64,000 bases of DNA from the NCBI GenBank assembly GCA_945910005.1, contig OX246747.1:40057190-40121189 (forward strand), read 5' to 3'. Both the position numbers and the translations under genes were made by a program. This stretch comes from Isoperla grammatica. Lineage: Eukaryota > Arthropoda > Insecta > Plecoptera > Perlodidae. A model generated the notes under the pieces. The model had not been told where the DNA came from. It saw nothing but the letters and a program-made list of their open reading frames with translations, and did not search any database. Numbering within the stretch: position 1 is the stretch's first letter; every line of letters starts with the position of its first letter. Shown in pieces: positions 33,105 to 45,034 of the stretch.

Positions 33105-33200
33105 ATAAGACGATGATGAGGGGTGACACGCGGGATTCGAACCCACGTCCCTATAGCTTAGGATCTACGCTCCAATCGCGTGAGCCAGCGCGGACGACTA
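33105..33200 (-). repeat. tRNA-derived SINE, type A
   Basis: Minus strand: A-box-like TGGCTCACGCGATTGG, B box GGTTCGAATCC, then the TCACCCCTCATCATCGTCTTATTGC tail. The acceptor stem does not pair, so it is not a functional tRNA. Confidence 0.7.
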
Positions 33201-33209
33201 ATATCCTTG

Positions 33210-33528
33210 AATATCGTGATTATTCATTTCCCGTATTTTTTTCTTTTAAACATACATTGGAGTGGCATCATTAATTAAACCAATTAATTGATTAATTAAT
33301 TAATTAAGCTATTAAACCATTGCTTACAACTAATTACTAATGATGTGCAGATAGGTATGAAATCTCACACAACATGTCAAATCATTATTAATTATTCACA
33401 TTATATGAGTAATTGTCAAGTTACATTATTCATTTACCCTATGACATGGTAATTGAACAATAACTATTGCAAAATTATTGCTAAATGTTTTCAATCTTCC
33501 TTGGAAATGAAATGCAAATTACACAATT
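33210..33528. other. AT-rich spacer with (ATTA)n
   Basis: TTAATTAA-rich sequence at 33275-33310. No gene seen. Confidence 0.5.
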
Positions 33529-33538
33529 GATAGAACAT

Positions 33539-34006
33539 TTAAAAGCGATCTGCGAATACCTCGCCCCAGCGTCGCGCTGATCCCCGCAATTGGCCCATTG
33601 TGACAGCTATCTGGTAGCGCGGGGGTACTCGCGCTACGTCGAAGTACTCTTCGATCTCCGAGGTGAATACGACGGGATGCGTCCGTCCCCCATACCCATC
33701 GAATATGGGCAACTGGAGCAGTGGCTTGAAGTCTGCCCCCCAGACCGAAGCACATGGCGACGCCGTAGCGCCCGCCGGGGGTGGGGAGTCGCGGCTTGTG
33801 TCCGACCTGCCGCTTGCTGTTGAGAGTTCCAGGCTCGCCACCCTCTCTGACAGAGAGCCCACAGACGCCTGTAAGGTCGTTACCGACGCTGTAATGCCGT
33901 CGCACGTCCCTTTCAGATCGTCACGTAATCCCTGAATCAGTTCAATTAGTTCTGTGTTGGACATGTCAGCGCCGGTCGTTCGACGTCCCGAGCGCGTCTT
34001 CACCAT
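33539..34006 (-). pseudogene. Truncated retrotransposon Gag
   Basis: The frame starts at 34006 with MVKTRSGRRT; an in-frame ATG 15 codons upstream (34051) is also possible. From the first, 155 residues run to a TAA at the truncation. The middle has a heptad-like helical stretch (LIELIQGLRDDL, then SVTTLQASVGSLSERV) likely to be a coiled coil. Near the end come LPIFDGYGGRTHP, EIEEYFDVARVPP, QIAVTMGQLRGSARRW: the start of the gypsy-type Gag domain, with its F.G...P..F...IE.YF...VP...Q......L.G.A..W pattern. The rest of the capsid, the zinc knuckle and all of pol are missing. The stop codon comes from the junction, so the copy is broken. Confidence 0.8.
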
Positions 34007-34146
34007 ACACGCGCGCACGCGGTACAACACTAAGTAGCGCGCTAAAAACAAAATTCCACCGCGCGAAACTCACACGCGAGCGCGGTACCAGCAAAACTAA
34101 AAACGCGGAACACACGTACACTACGATAAACTCCGTCCGTATTTAG

Positions 34147-34157
34147 GTTGGGCGCCA
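34147..34157 (-). promoter_or_regulatory. Retrotransposon primer binding site
   Basis: TGGCGCCCAAC lies two bases inside the LTR end. It has the TGG start complementary to a tRNA CCA tail; the primer tRNA is not assigned. Confidence 0.65.
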
Positions 34158-34159
34158 GT

Positions 34160-34360
34160 TGTAATGGGACAGGAATTGGGTTACCGCACAATCCAAAACA
34201 CCCACGTCCCTGAACCTGTTTATTTTCCACACACACACAGGAACAACCTCTCGGCTCGACGGCCTTACATCTACTACCCTGAACCCACCACCAACCTGCC
34301 TCGCTGGGGAGGGGAGCCCTACCCCATGGGGGGTGGGGGTGACCCATTGCATACACAACA
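34160..34360 (-). repeat. LTR (201 bp, TG...CA)
   Basis: Minus strand starts TGTTGTGTATGCAATGGG and ends CCTGTCCCATTACA, directly before the primer binding site. AATAAA at 34224-34219 is a plausible polyadenylation signal. No second LTR is in the window. Confidence 0.7.
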
Positions 34361-34369
34361 ATAGAAAAT

Positions 34370-36460
34370 TAGTTTTCAGTCATATAAAGGTTTATTGATA
34401 TTAACAACATAATCATCAATAATTATACGTTCGTGAAACCTTATAATTAATAAAATAATTTGTGTATTTTTAATTATTGTTAACCTTGATGTAACATGTT
34501 TAATTAACATGTATTGTAGTTGTTGAAGCCACCGTGATGGGCCACAAGAGGGGTCTATTGTTGTAAACCAGGTACTGTTGTACTCGAAGCAAGTCACCGC
34601 CATCCAAATACGGCCGACACTAATGAGTTACTTCAACTTCACGTCTCGAGTAGTTGGTATTTACAAGGCGGTGTGTACACACACAACATGACGCTACGGA
34701 CACTAGAAAGAAATAAATCTTTCGATTGCAAAACGATTTTCACAAACTCGAAGGTTAGAATCTGTGAAGGATGGGTCGGGGGCCGATGTCCTTGTTTGAA
34801 TGTTTGCACAGCGGTGGGGCCGGGGGCTGTCGAGTGCTTTGGTTGGTCGAGTGCTCGGACATTGCGGCTCAAGCGGGTGGTGCAATTTATTGGCGGGACA
34901 GAACGGTACCTATGGCCTCGAACATACGACGAAGATATATGCACGTCTAACCAAACCCTAGTTATGGAAGTAAATAATTGTGACGACAAACTGTTTTTAA
35001 GGGTGATAATTATTGATAAGCAGTTCCAATGTATAGACTCCGTGAACCGAATATAAATTTTAAAACGTCTACGAAAAATGTTTCACGGTTTACCACTGTG
35101 CTAATGTTGGAACAATGTCATAAAAATTGAAATCAATAATTCAATTTAGGGATATAGTTAACAATAATTACAAAAGTGTTGTAATTGTATCATTGCATAC
35201 ACTGTATCGTTACTCATTATTTTATTAACTGTTTTCTAAATCGAGATACACCTTTTCGAATCCGATAGTAAGTATAATGCATAGACATGTATAACCGTCG
35301 TAGTAAATGTCTCGATGTGTGATACATATTTAGCAATCGGAAGCGAGCGAGAGTGCGAGGAAAGTATCCGCATGTGTCCAGTGCATGTTATGACATCCAC
35401 TAGGTATTGCACTGCTGTATGTGTAACACTGGGTCCGACATAAAGACACATTGGGAAGCGCGGCGTACACACACAGAATAGAGAATCGCATTGTTGACCT
35501 ACTTGACAAACTTTGCATACGATTTATGTATTAGTTATTACTTAACTAGTTTAGGGCCAACTTCCTGAATAGAAAATTATTTCATTTTGATGGTTTAGAA
35601 TGAATTTTCATTCATATAAAAATGAGTCTAAAGTCACGCATTTATGGCGGGAAAACGGGGCAAAACGTCATCTGCCATGTATCAGCAATCAACCAATCAT
35701 ATAATGATGTATTATGAAGCCCGTACAAAGTTCGGCATAGCTTGATACGTATTCTGTGGAAGTCAATAGAGTATAGTGGAACCTAATAAATAATAATATA
35801 CGGTTTCTGCTGCCAAACAAAACTGTTGCAGATCGACACAGAATAACACACGAAAGCGATATATCTCGAACAAAGTGCACTCTATAGTTATTTCGAGGGG
35901 TCGCATAATATATCAATTGAACGAGTACTTTATATACAACGTACGGTATTTGAGTGTCGTGCCCACTACACTGGTGTACAATAATAGCACACAGAGTCAC
36001 ACTAGGTTGCACGCTTGAGTCCCATGGCTGTGACGTTCCGTACACTCATCGTCTAGATTAGCATCGTTGCCAATATGTGACATATACTCACAAATATACC
36101 CAATACATCGTCAAACATATATGTTCTCCTCCCCCAACACCTCGAAAAGATTTTAGATTAGATGTGTTTAATATTAAATAAGACATTGGTTTATATTATT
36201 AGTACCTATTACTAATGTTTAAGTATACAAGTATACAATTATTTTCTTATTCAACACAGATCAAGCCCCATGCCCCACCCCCCCCCCCCCCCCTAAAGTA
36301 AACAGCTAACTACGCGCTTTTCTCACGCACAACTATACATTAGCACTGGGTAAGTTTTCAACTCTTTATATCCTGTAATTCATTACTAAAGTATTTACTC
36401 TTAATTTTATGACAATACATGACGATGTATTAAACCCAAGAAAGACTGCAAATAAAACAT
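34370..36460. other. No gene seen
   Basis: AT-rich except 34680-34930. Open frames of 127 (plus) and 116 (minus) codons overlap at 34639-35056, but neither shows a recognisable motif or splice context. A C run lies at about 36279-36292. Confidence 0.5.
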
Positions 36461-36466
36461 GTTTCC

Positions 36467-36850
36467 GCAATGCCAGTGTAATAGTGAACAGTGTATTCAT
36501 CCGCAATGCCAGTGTAACAGTGTATTCATCCGCAATGCCAGTGTAATAGTGAACAGTGTATTCATCCGCAATCTGCCAGTGTAACAGTGAACAGTGTATT
36601 CATCCGCAATGCCAGTGTAACAGTGAACAGTGTATTCATCCGCAATGCCAGTGTAATAGTGAACAGTGTATTCATCCGCAATGCCAGTGTGTAATAGCGA
36701 ACAGTGTATTCATCCGCAATGCCAGTGTAACAGGGGAACAGTGTATTCAACCGCAATGACAGTGCAACAGTGTATTTATCCGCAATGACAGTGTAACAGT
36801 GTATTTAACCGTAATGCCAGTGTAACAGTGAACCGTGCATTCATCCGATG
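36467..36850. repeat. 36-bp minisatellite (about 11 units)
   Basis: Unit CCGCAATGCCAGTGTAACAG then TGAACAGTGTATTCAT. Some units lack the TGAACAG part (24 bp), and some have 2-bp insertions. Because 36 is a multiple of three, the plus strand reads a 12-residue Cys-rich repeat (QCNSEQCIHPQC) at 36556-36759. Confidence 0.95.
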
Positions 36851-36859
36851 AAACAGTGC

Positions 36860-38130
36860 AGCACTGGTCCGTTATCACATTATGCAATTAGATTTATAAT
36901 GTGAGGCCTTGCTTCTTATCAGCTAGTAACACGGAAAACTGTGAAAGGAGGAGAGATCCCCCCCCCCTACTTTACCCCCACCACGCGGTGCAATTGAGAA
37001 GCCGCCAATAAGTGAAGTGTTATAAAAAGATTCGACCAAGGTAAAGGCCAGTCTTATAATAAATACCACAGATAGCCGAAATGACGTAGAAGTTAAACTC
37101 TTCCTAGACGCAATCATGGTGGGACGCGTAGACCCTTACACAACAATCTAGGACCATTAGATAGGTTTCAATAAACAGACAACAATGCACAACAATTAGA
37201 AATATAAAATTAAGGTTAATAGATGATGATGTATACATTAATATGCACCTTCACATAACATTTGAAAACTAGTTTTGTAATTGATGTGCATTGTTCTAAT
37301 TGAAAACTTAGAGGACCGCGATCAACAAGGGTCTTAGATTATTTTGAAAATGATTGATTATATCATATCGGCATATGGTTTATATTTTGGATTCGCTTCT
37401 TTGGTCGATTTTAAAATAAGAATGTTTAAAATGTATTTGTAAATACATTTTTGGGCAAATCTTTTAAACTGACACTAATATGAATTATAATAACTTAAAG
37501 CATTCGGGGGAGGGTGGGGGGGGGGGGGGGGGATCGTATAGCGGTAAAGGTTCTTTGGAATATGTAAGTAATCATAACCAACAAATTCTGATAGAAAATA
37601 GATTCTGCACCGATACAGATACCACATGGTTTTCTCGTGGGCGCTCTACCCTATTCACCATTTAATCCATACACGTGACTCTATCAAAAAGTTCAAAAAT
37701 AGTATTGATCTACTCGAAAGAGCATATTTAATATACTTACTCCATACCTTGTGTTAGATTGATGGTAGAACCACGTTAACGATAAGTAAACACACCATGC
37801 ACACGCACTGTCAAAGAAGTTGATCAAAGAAAGCGTCGACCAACCAAACACATGACAAAGAAGACACGTTTGTTTGGCAAATACCGTCGTATAGTCCACG
37901 CCACGGTCTAATATGCTTAGGCCTACTTAATGTCTGGTTGTGTAACTAACTCTAAGGCTGAGCTGACGTTACCAAATACCGCAGAACAATGTTGCTTTGA
38001 TCGATAGACCGCGCAACACTTTACAGACCGCGTCAACCGTGCAAAGTATAAACAGCGAGTGTGGCATTTAGATGGAGACCTATATTATATTAATATATAG
38101 AGCAACAACAGTAATCGCATTGATATTGAG
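36860..38130. other. No gene seen
   Basis: AT-rich spacer with a C run (about 36958-36967) and a G run (about 37511-37531). A segment at 37305-37345 (GAGGACCGCGATCAACAAGG) recurs diverged at 61795-61835. Confidence 0.45.
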
Positions 38131-38132
38131 TA

Positions 38133-38297
38133 ATGCCGGCATTACACTACACGACTCAACACTTATGTCAAACTTATTGAATTCAAGAACGAAAGCGAAT
38201 CAAAAACAAATCGGTTAAAAACTGCAACAATATAGCTTCTTTTTTATCATTGAATTCAATAAGTTTGACGAAAGTATTGAACCGTGTAATGTGGGAA
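38133..38297. mobile_element. MITE family 3, copy 1 (TA target)
   Basis: 165-bp element flanked by TA, with about 50-bp imperfect inverted ends (ATGCCGGCATTACAC / TTCCCACATTACAC, then GTCAAACTTATTGAATTCAA). A second copy in the opposite orientation is at 61936-62105. Confidence 0.88.
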
Positions 38298-38369
38298 TAA
38301 CGATAGGGGAGAGCCCAAGCCATCGCATTGTTGCATTACGTCTTTATTATTGCAATCATGCTTTTCTAG

Positions 38370-38475
38370 AAGATGAGGGGTGATAGATGAAGATAAAGTG
38401 CAATTACAAATAGCCCATGCCTCGTGCGGGATACGAACCCGAGTCTCTAGGGACCGTACGCTTAGAACCTGAGAA
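38370..38475 (-). repeat. tRNA-derived SINE, type A
   Basis: Minus strand: B box GGTTCGTATCC, then TCTTCATCTATCACCCCTCATCTTC and GCAATAATAAAGACGTAA, the best-preserved type-A tail in the window. Confidence 0.7.
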
Positions 38476-38574
38476 AATATTTACAAAATTGTATATACAC
38501 GCACTGATATAAGTCAATTTAATTAATTTCTTCGTATCGATAAGAATATTTTGACTGTTTTTGAATTAAGTTCT

Positions 38575-38640
38575 TTAGTTCTTACGAAAACACGTCGTGC
38601 TCATTTTTTACTCTTACAATATTGTGTAGCGTTCTAAAGA
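38575..38640. repeat. Dispersed motif TTTAGTTCTTACGAA
   Basis: TTTAGTTCTTACGAAAACAC followed by TATTGTGTAGCGTTCT matches 21370-21440 and, more weakly, 54685-54745. It is probably the edge of an AT-rich MITE family. Confidence 0.45.
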
Positions 38641-38904
38641 AGGGGAAGAAACGTCAATTTCGCGCGAGTTTTTATGGTGATTCTACCCTTCCGGCTTGAG
38701 GAGCATCACCCCCCAATACATAAACACGGGTCTCAGTTTCACAAAGCTTCGGTGTTGGTCGTTATTTAGCGGGACATGTAGAAGAACGTCGCCGCGAAAC
38801 GTCGTAAAACACGAGTGTAAACGTCTGCCTACACGGAGCTAGCTGGGGTAGCGGGGGTAGGTACAGTCGCTGCGTGAATAATGCAACACCGTCGAGACTA
38901 GAGG

Positions 38905-38970
38905 GGCAGAGATTGTCTGTTGAATAACTCAAGCGGTCTGGGTTCGAACTCCGGCGGGGACTGGCAATGT
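38905..38970 (+). repeat. tRNA-like SINE head
   Basis: GAATAACTCAAGCGG as A box and GGTTCGAACTCC as B box, with no clear tail. Confidence 0.45.
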
Positions 38971-39279
38971 CAATCACACGCATGACGTCATATGCTGGTG
39001 ATTATTGTAATTAATTATAGAGGAGAGTTAACGATAATGATACGTGGGACCGTTATGATTGTATATACGTCCAACAATAATTATTGTTTGTGATTGTATA
39101 TTTCGGTGGCTGTAAAGAATACATCCAATAAATTATCACGCTGACCAATACTATTCGACCGATCCAACGTAAAACACCGCTTCATGTTTCACTGACATAT
39201 TTATATAATCCGCTATTCGACTAACACAACAACGTTGTCCCTCTCCCTCCCTCACAGCGGTGAAGAGAGATGTCCGCAG

Positions 39280-39902
39280 TTCGGGTAGCAAGGTTGAGGC
39301 AGCTGCCGTGCGGAGCGCTGAGAAGGTGTATCGCGGGTTGCGTACAGGCTCCAAGTAAGGGGTAGCAGGGTTGAGGCAGCTGCCGTGCGGAGCGCTGAGA
39401 AGGTGTATCGCGGGTTGCGTACAGGCTACAAGTAAGGGGTAGCAGGGTTGAGGCAGCTGCCGTGCGGCGCGCTGAGAAGGTGTATCGCGGGCTGCGAACA
39501 GGCTCCAAGTAAGGGGTAGCGTAGTTGACGGAGTTCCCGTGCGGCGCGCTGAGAAGGTATCGCGGGTTGCGTACAGGCTCCAAGTAAGGGGTAGCAGGGT
39601 TGAGGCAGCTCCCGCGCGGCGCGCTGAGAAGGTGTATCGCGGGTTGTCTACGCGCTACAAGTACGGGGTAGCAGGGTTGAGGCAGCTGCCGTGCGGCGCG
39701 CTGAGAAGGTGTATCGCGGGCTGCGAACAGGCTCCAAGTAAGGGGTAGCGTAGTTGACGGAGTTCCCGTGCGGCGCGCTGAGAAGATGTATCGCGGGTTG
39801 CGTACAGGCTCCAAGTAAGGGGTAGTGTGGTTGACGGAGTTCTTGTGCGGAGCGCTGAGAAAGTGTACTGGTGGTTGCCTGCGCGCTCTAAGTACGGGGT
39901 AA
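39280..39902. repeat. 77-bp GC-rich minisatellite (8 units)
   Basis: GGGGTAG starts at 39359, 39436, 39513, 39588, 39665, 39742, 39819 and about 39895 give a 75-77 bp period. Five units contain the palindrome GGCAGCTGCC. The period is not a multiple of three, and open frames on both strands shift between units, so coding is unlikely. Confidence 0.95.
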
Positions 39903-39904
39903 CA

Positions 39905-41635
39905 GCGTTTGTGTTCAGGGTGAGGACTATGATGCGTGTACGCGCCCTACGGCCCAATAAGCTTACATTTTGAATGTGTTTCTTCTTAGAAATTATTCAC
40001 ATCAATATAGCTTTTACATTTCACCGACATTAGATGAAATGCGCCCTACCTCCTCGCCGACCACTGTTTACAACTGGTCCGTCACAGCCCTGTTAACAAG
40101 CGTCATGTGGGTATTGGTTTCAGCTACGGCTTCCTCTCACCGGTTCAAGTTTAACTTTATAGTTTGCAAACTTTGCAGGGGTTCCTGCCGACACAATCTG
40201 CGTGAAAGTAATACTCAAACATCCGCTAGATAAACGTGGCCTTTAACGCGAGAGGGGGTTTCCGTGTTTTAATTAAAACCCGAGCGCAATAAACTTTTTT
40301 AATCATATCTGAATAATGCTATACTTAAAAACTGAGTAAATATAGGATAGCTAGAGTTGTGATCTGTATGAACTAGAAACAATTAGAGATGCATGTGATT
40401 ACTTATCACTAGAATGCCAGTCAAACAATTACGTACTTTTCGGGTTATAGAACAATATTTACTGTTTGTTAGCAAAATAAGACTGTTATTTCCAATTTTC
40501 TTTAATTACTTACGAAAAGAGAACGAAACACATCTCTCGCTAATTGTGTTGCCTTCATCACTTCAAATTTGACCACTTTAATGAGTCAAAGATATAATGT
40601 CAAGAAAGGTTGCAAAAATGATTGTGTTTCAGTAAAATTAGACAGTTGAAATGTCAAATTGTAACACGTTTTGAAGTTTTTCTCGATTAACGTGCTTAGT
40701 TGGACATTGATGATATATAGACCCATCATTCTAATACTAAACACCTTTATTCTCAGTCACGCAACCTTGTTACAGCCACTCTAATATCGTGATGATGGAC
40801 TAACGTAAACAATCGTTTAAAGATGTCGCCTGTAAATTAGGACACGCCCACCCACGTGTTATTGTTGTTGATAGGCAACACTTATCGGGGTCAGATGTTG
40901 GGTGGGTGACCGTGGGCGCCCCCCCCCCCCTCAAGACAACACTAATGGTGAGAGAAACACAAGTGCCCTGCGAGAGAATGGCAATAATATCCCACCACGT
41001 GGTTCTCGCCGGGAGTGCGCCACGTGCCGCGGGTCGATACGTGTCACGTGACCCGGGGTGAATCAACCGAGCGCGTCGAGACGACACGCGACTACTAAAG
41101 TGACGTCACACATGACGATACTCGAGATATACATCGATATATCGACTCTTGTGGCGGTGCAACCGCGAAAATTGATCTATGCAACGGGATCAAATTACCG
41201 GATAGACTGGTTTGGGTTTGTGGTCCGGTTTGAATAAAAATTCATTTTTAAAAAATGCCCTAGAGTCTAGACTTGAGATGAGACATCTCAGGAGTTACCA
41301 AAATATTGAAATACATTTAAGAACAAATATGTAGAATGGGTTTGAGTATGAAAGATTTTTAATCTATATTTTTGTACTTACTTTAAAAGTGCTCATAAAA
41401 TTATATTTCAAAATTAAACGGTGGGGTTAGGATTGAGTACGAAAGTGTCACCAATAGTTGTATCATCAGTGTGACGAATAAAGATGTCAGGATATGAACC
41501 AGGTATATACCCGGAGACTTGGGTTCAACGTTCAATGTAGCCTGTGTGTTCCCGATAATCACGTTCAGTTACGTAACGAGAGGGTACTCACTCTAATACT
41601 TTCTTGAATTACATTAGTAGACGTTACGTAAACAA
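39905..41635. other. No gene seen
   Basis: Mostly AT-rich. There is a GC-rich patch at 40840-41110 with a C run, an ACGTGG/CACGTG-rich stretch and TGACGTCA at 41101. Confidence 0.45.
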
Positions 41636-41636
41636 C

Positions 41637-41760
41637 AAGTACAGCGCCCACCATAAGCAACACAACAAGACAAGTACAGCGCCCACCATAAGCAACAAGA
41701 CAAGTACAGCGGCCACCATAAGCAACACAACAAGACAAGTACAGCGCCCACCATAAGTTC
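41637..41760. repeat. 27/34-bp tandem (4 units)
   Basis: ACAAGTACAGCGCCCACCAT followed by AAGCAACA repeats four times with a variable ACAACAAG linker. Confidence 0.9.
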
Positions 41761-41854
41761 TTGATGCAATGTCGTTTGCCACACCACAGTCGTGTCTCCC
41801 ACGTGACATAGGAAACCTATCGTACACGGAAAACCAATGCAATTCTTCTCGTTC

Positions 41855-42000
41855 ACTTGTTTGCCTTAGTGAACAATAAGGTACACCTTTGCACCGTCAT
41901 TCGTAAGCCAGCTTGCTTGCAGTTCTGTTCACTTGTTTGCCTTAGTGAACACTTAGTTACACCTTTGCACTGTCATAAACAAGCTTGCTTGCAGTACGTT
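41855..42000. repeat. 75-bp direct duplication
   Basis: CACTTGTTTGCCTTAGTGAA through AGCTTGCTTGCAGT occurs twice in direct order, with point differences. Confidence 0.85.
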
Positions 42001-42589
42001 TGTATGTATGTTTTATTTATTTATGGAAAATGCATAACCTATACACTCTATCCAGATAGATATTTTCTAGAATATAGAATAAATACTAACAAAACGAACG
42101 TTTAAAGGGGGAGGGGGGGGGGGGGTTGTTGAATCAAATAGGTATAATACGGAATATTGGCGGGGTTAAAATGTGACACAAAAATATCATATAATACCCA
42201 AATAAATCATGTTTTAAGATAACTCCCGTTGGTTTGGTTAGATCAATCCAAAATACATCAGGTAAAGCAAAAAATCACGTGATATAATACGCTAAACACT
42301 AACTTCATGCGTCAACTTGAATAAAATTGCGGCATTGTTTCTAAAAGTGTACACGTTACACCACTACTTCTGTGGCGGCGTCTTCAGTGCGAGTCAGCAA
42401 GGTGTCAAGTGATATGGATTCCGTTCCGTGCCTTGTTCGATGGTTTCACATCCAGGGCCCACCCCGCCAAGAACAGCTGAGGTGTTGGTAGATGAAAATA
42501 TAATCATAGATCGATGCGTGTATTTTTAACAAAAACAAAATGTCTAAAATACCGTCTATTGAAATGTAAACGGTCATTTTCCATGTTTC

Positions 42590-42619
42590 CTTCCCCCCCC
42601 CCCGTGTATACGCCACTGT
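42590..42619 (-). mobile_element. hAT-type terminus (solo end)
   Basis: GTGTATACGCCACTG after a C run is the reverse complement of a CAGTGGCGTATAC-type hAT end. No partner end was found upstream. Confidence 0.45.
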
Positions 42620-42800
42620 TGAAAACTGTCCCGTTTTAACGCCGGATGACCCCTACCTATTCGTACATTTTGACAATATCCATCATTCCAAAGTGTTGTT
42701 ATTTAAAAAAAAAAAAAAACGACAAAAAATCATCACATTCTCACACTCGACATTTATCTGTGTCCAACACTCGACATGCAACGTGACGCAATGAATCACG

Positions 42801-42905
42801 TCATATTACTGTCGTACAAGCGTCGTGTTATGGAATCACATATTACTGTCATACAAGCGTCGTGTTATGGAATCACATATTACTCTCATACAAGCGTCGT
42901 GTTAA
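42801..42905. repeat. 40-bp tandem (2.6 units)
   Basis: ATATTACTGTCATACAAGCG followed by TCGTGTTATGGAATCAC repeats almost perfectly. Confidence 0.92.
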
Positions 42906-43194
42906 CTATCCTAAGATACCATCACCGTTATAGATGGTATCTCCCACGTCACGTATACGATAGCTTCCGTCGCGTACGCGCTTATCACTCATTATTACGT
43001 ATAATCAATAATTGACCAATCTCACGAGCTGTAGTCATATCAATGACTAGAGTTATGACGTCGTTCGCTCATCTGAGAAATCATTGCATCTACTCGATGA
43101 ACTACCCTATCGTGATAATTAGTTACTGGGATTTTGGTATCATTTTTTTTTTAGCAACGACGCTAATCAAGTCTGTGACTGGATGAAACAATGT

Positions 43195-43310
43195 GTATGT
43201 CCAAGCCAGGGCTCGAACCTATAGAACCCAGGGTTTACTATAACGAAATCATGCGCGTATGTTTGTCCCGCGGTAATCGAACCCAAGACCTTTGATCCTG
43301 ATGGTTGGTT
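43195..43310 (-). repeat. Two tRNA-like pieces
   Basis: B-box complements GGGCTCGAACCT (43208) and GGTAATCGAACCC (43271) on the minus strand mark two adjacent tRNA-derived heads without clear tails. Confidence 0.4.
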
Positions 43311-43319
43311 TTATGTCCA

Positions 43320-45026
43320 GCGTTCTTTATGAACGAACTATTTGAAGACGGTTGCATTTTTTCTTCTGGGTTTGTTTTAATTGAGAGGTTAGATCGTTTG
43401 ACTTTTTACACTTGTAGCGAGTCCTAGTTGTAGCGTCGTCCTTGCTCTCTTTAGGAGGAATTAGGACACACTGGGCTGGTCGCAGACTCTTCCTTCTCCG
43501 GTCATAATGTTTCACTTAGTTCGGTCGAGGCGCGTTGACCAATCAGGGAGCGCGATGCAGGCGACGCGCTTAGGCGTACAGGGGAGTCAAACTTGTTACA
43601 TTCAAGTGTTTTATTCATATGTTGATAGAATACTTCGAGATGTTGAAAAAGTGATCCACAACCGGGATTTGATTTTGTATCAGGTAAACAATGATTTTTA
43701 AAACTTTGTGATTGTTAAGATTGTAATGTATGTAATTAATTAACGATACATTGTTGTTACCTGATGATACAACTCAAATCCCTGATATCTCAAGATCTTG
43801 AATATCTTGAATCGTTCTCAAGATATAAATACAATAACGTTAATTTTGTAAAGTTGACTACACTACACTACACGATAATTTCCTGAACGCCCGAAAGCGT
43901 AATGTAATATAATTGTTTAATATCTAATGAATTATTAATATTATGGTAATAAAACAACAGAAGTGGTTCCCACTGTCTTGAATGGGTCCGCGCCGTAATA
44001 GTTATAAGTGTAGTAGTAGATGGATCGTCTTGAATGAGACGGGTGACTCAGCCGAGATGAATGAATTGCATCGCTCACAGACAGACAGACAGACAGACAG
44101 ACTCTCTTATCTCTCTAGCTGGAGGATGTTTGGTTGTTGTACTATAGTCAGCCACTCAGAGACCTGTTAGTGGCCTCAAGTCATTTTATTGAATGATTAT
44201 GTATGTAGAAAGAGCTTGAAAACTTGAGTTGTAAGGATTTTTGTTCGGAAACCTAAAATAATGGTGTGGGGCTACATATATATATATTTATCAAGATCTA
44301 TATTTATTCTAAAAAACAGATGCAAAATGGATTGTTTGGATAAAATTAGACAATTTCAATAATAACTCCAAACATGTAAATATTTCATGCAAACGTAATA
44401 TGTTTAATTTTTTTGGGGGGAAAATATCTCTACATCTTGATAATAATTAGCTCCACATCATTACAAAATGTTGATAATAAATGTCATTTTAAAGGTACTA
44501 ACAAAACCCCTTTATTTCTCACCGTTTTGAATTGTTCTGAGACGGCCAAAATATGAGCGGTTTATATTTCAAAACTCGTTTCCCCGTCTCTTTGTAAAAC
44601 AAAATGAACCATCTACTACCGTATTTTTGTAACTCTGCATTTTAGTATTCTTATAGAGTAAAAGATTTATCTCGTTTTTCTTCAATTTACATTATATACG
44701 GAAAAGTAGATTGAAAAAGTTTTGTTTTACCGAGTTTAGCTAGTCCGACCCGACGTATTCGAAGGAAGAATAAAGAACCGGGGATTGAACGACGAAAACA
44801 GATTGTTCCGAACTCTCACTGGTTGTGCTGGACGGACGGGTAAATGAACAAGTTTGTGAAAAACAGAAAAGACAGAGACATGTTTTCAATACCAAGCTAC
44901 AGATTGAAAACGAGATGACCAATGTTTCAAACAACGGTTTGCTGCAAATGATTAGCCGAAGATGGTGTTGGTTTCATTATGCGCACATTTCGGCGTTTTC
45001 CATTTAGTTAGATACTTCCTACTTAG
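43320..45026. other. No gene seen; (GACA)n at 44079-44101
   Basis: AT-rich spacer with a short GACA run and a TA run at about 44275. Overlapping open frames near 44740-45007 have no recognisable domain. Confidence 0.5.
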
Positions 45027-45034
45027 AATGTATG

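Larger units (their letters stand above)
33536..34360 (-). mobile_element. Ty3/gypsy-like retrotransposon, 5' LTR to truncated gag
   Basis: In minus-strand order: a 201-bp LTR (34360-34160), a primer binding site, about 140 bp of leader, and a gag frame that stops at 33539. pol and the 3' LTR are absent. ATAGAA occurs directly at both edges (33530-33535 and 34361-34366) and could be a target-site duplication around an internally shortened element, or a coincidence. This is an inactive remnant. Confidence 0.75.

Noticed and set aside
33105..33200. Functional tRNA gene (also considered at 5105, 38905, 53885, 58985, 59135)
   Set aside because: A and B boxes are present, but acceptor stems do not pair and SINE tails follow the heads.
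34639..35056. Overlapping 127- and 116-codon frames as genes
   Set aside because: Both strands are open over a GC-richer patch, with no motif, no splice signals and no recognisable similarity.
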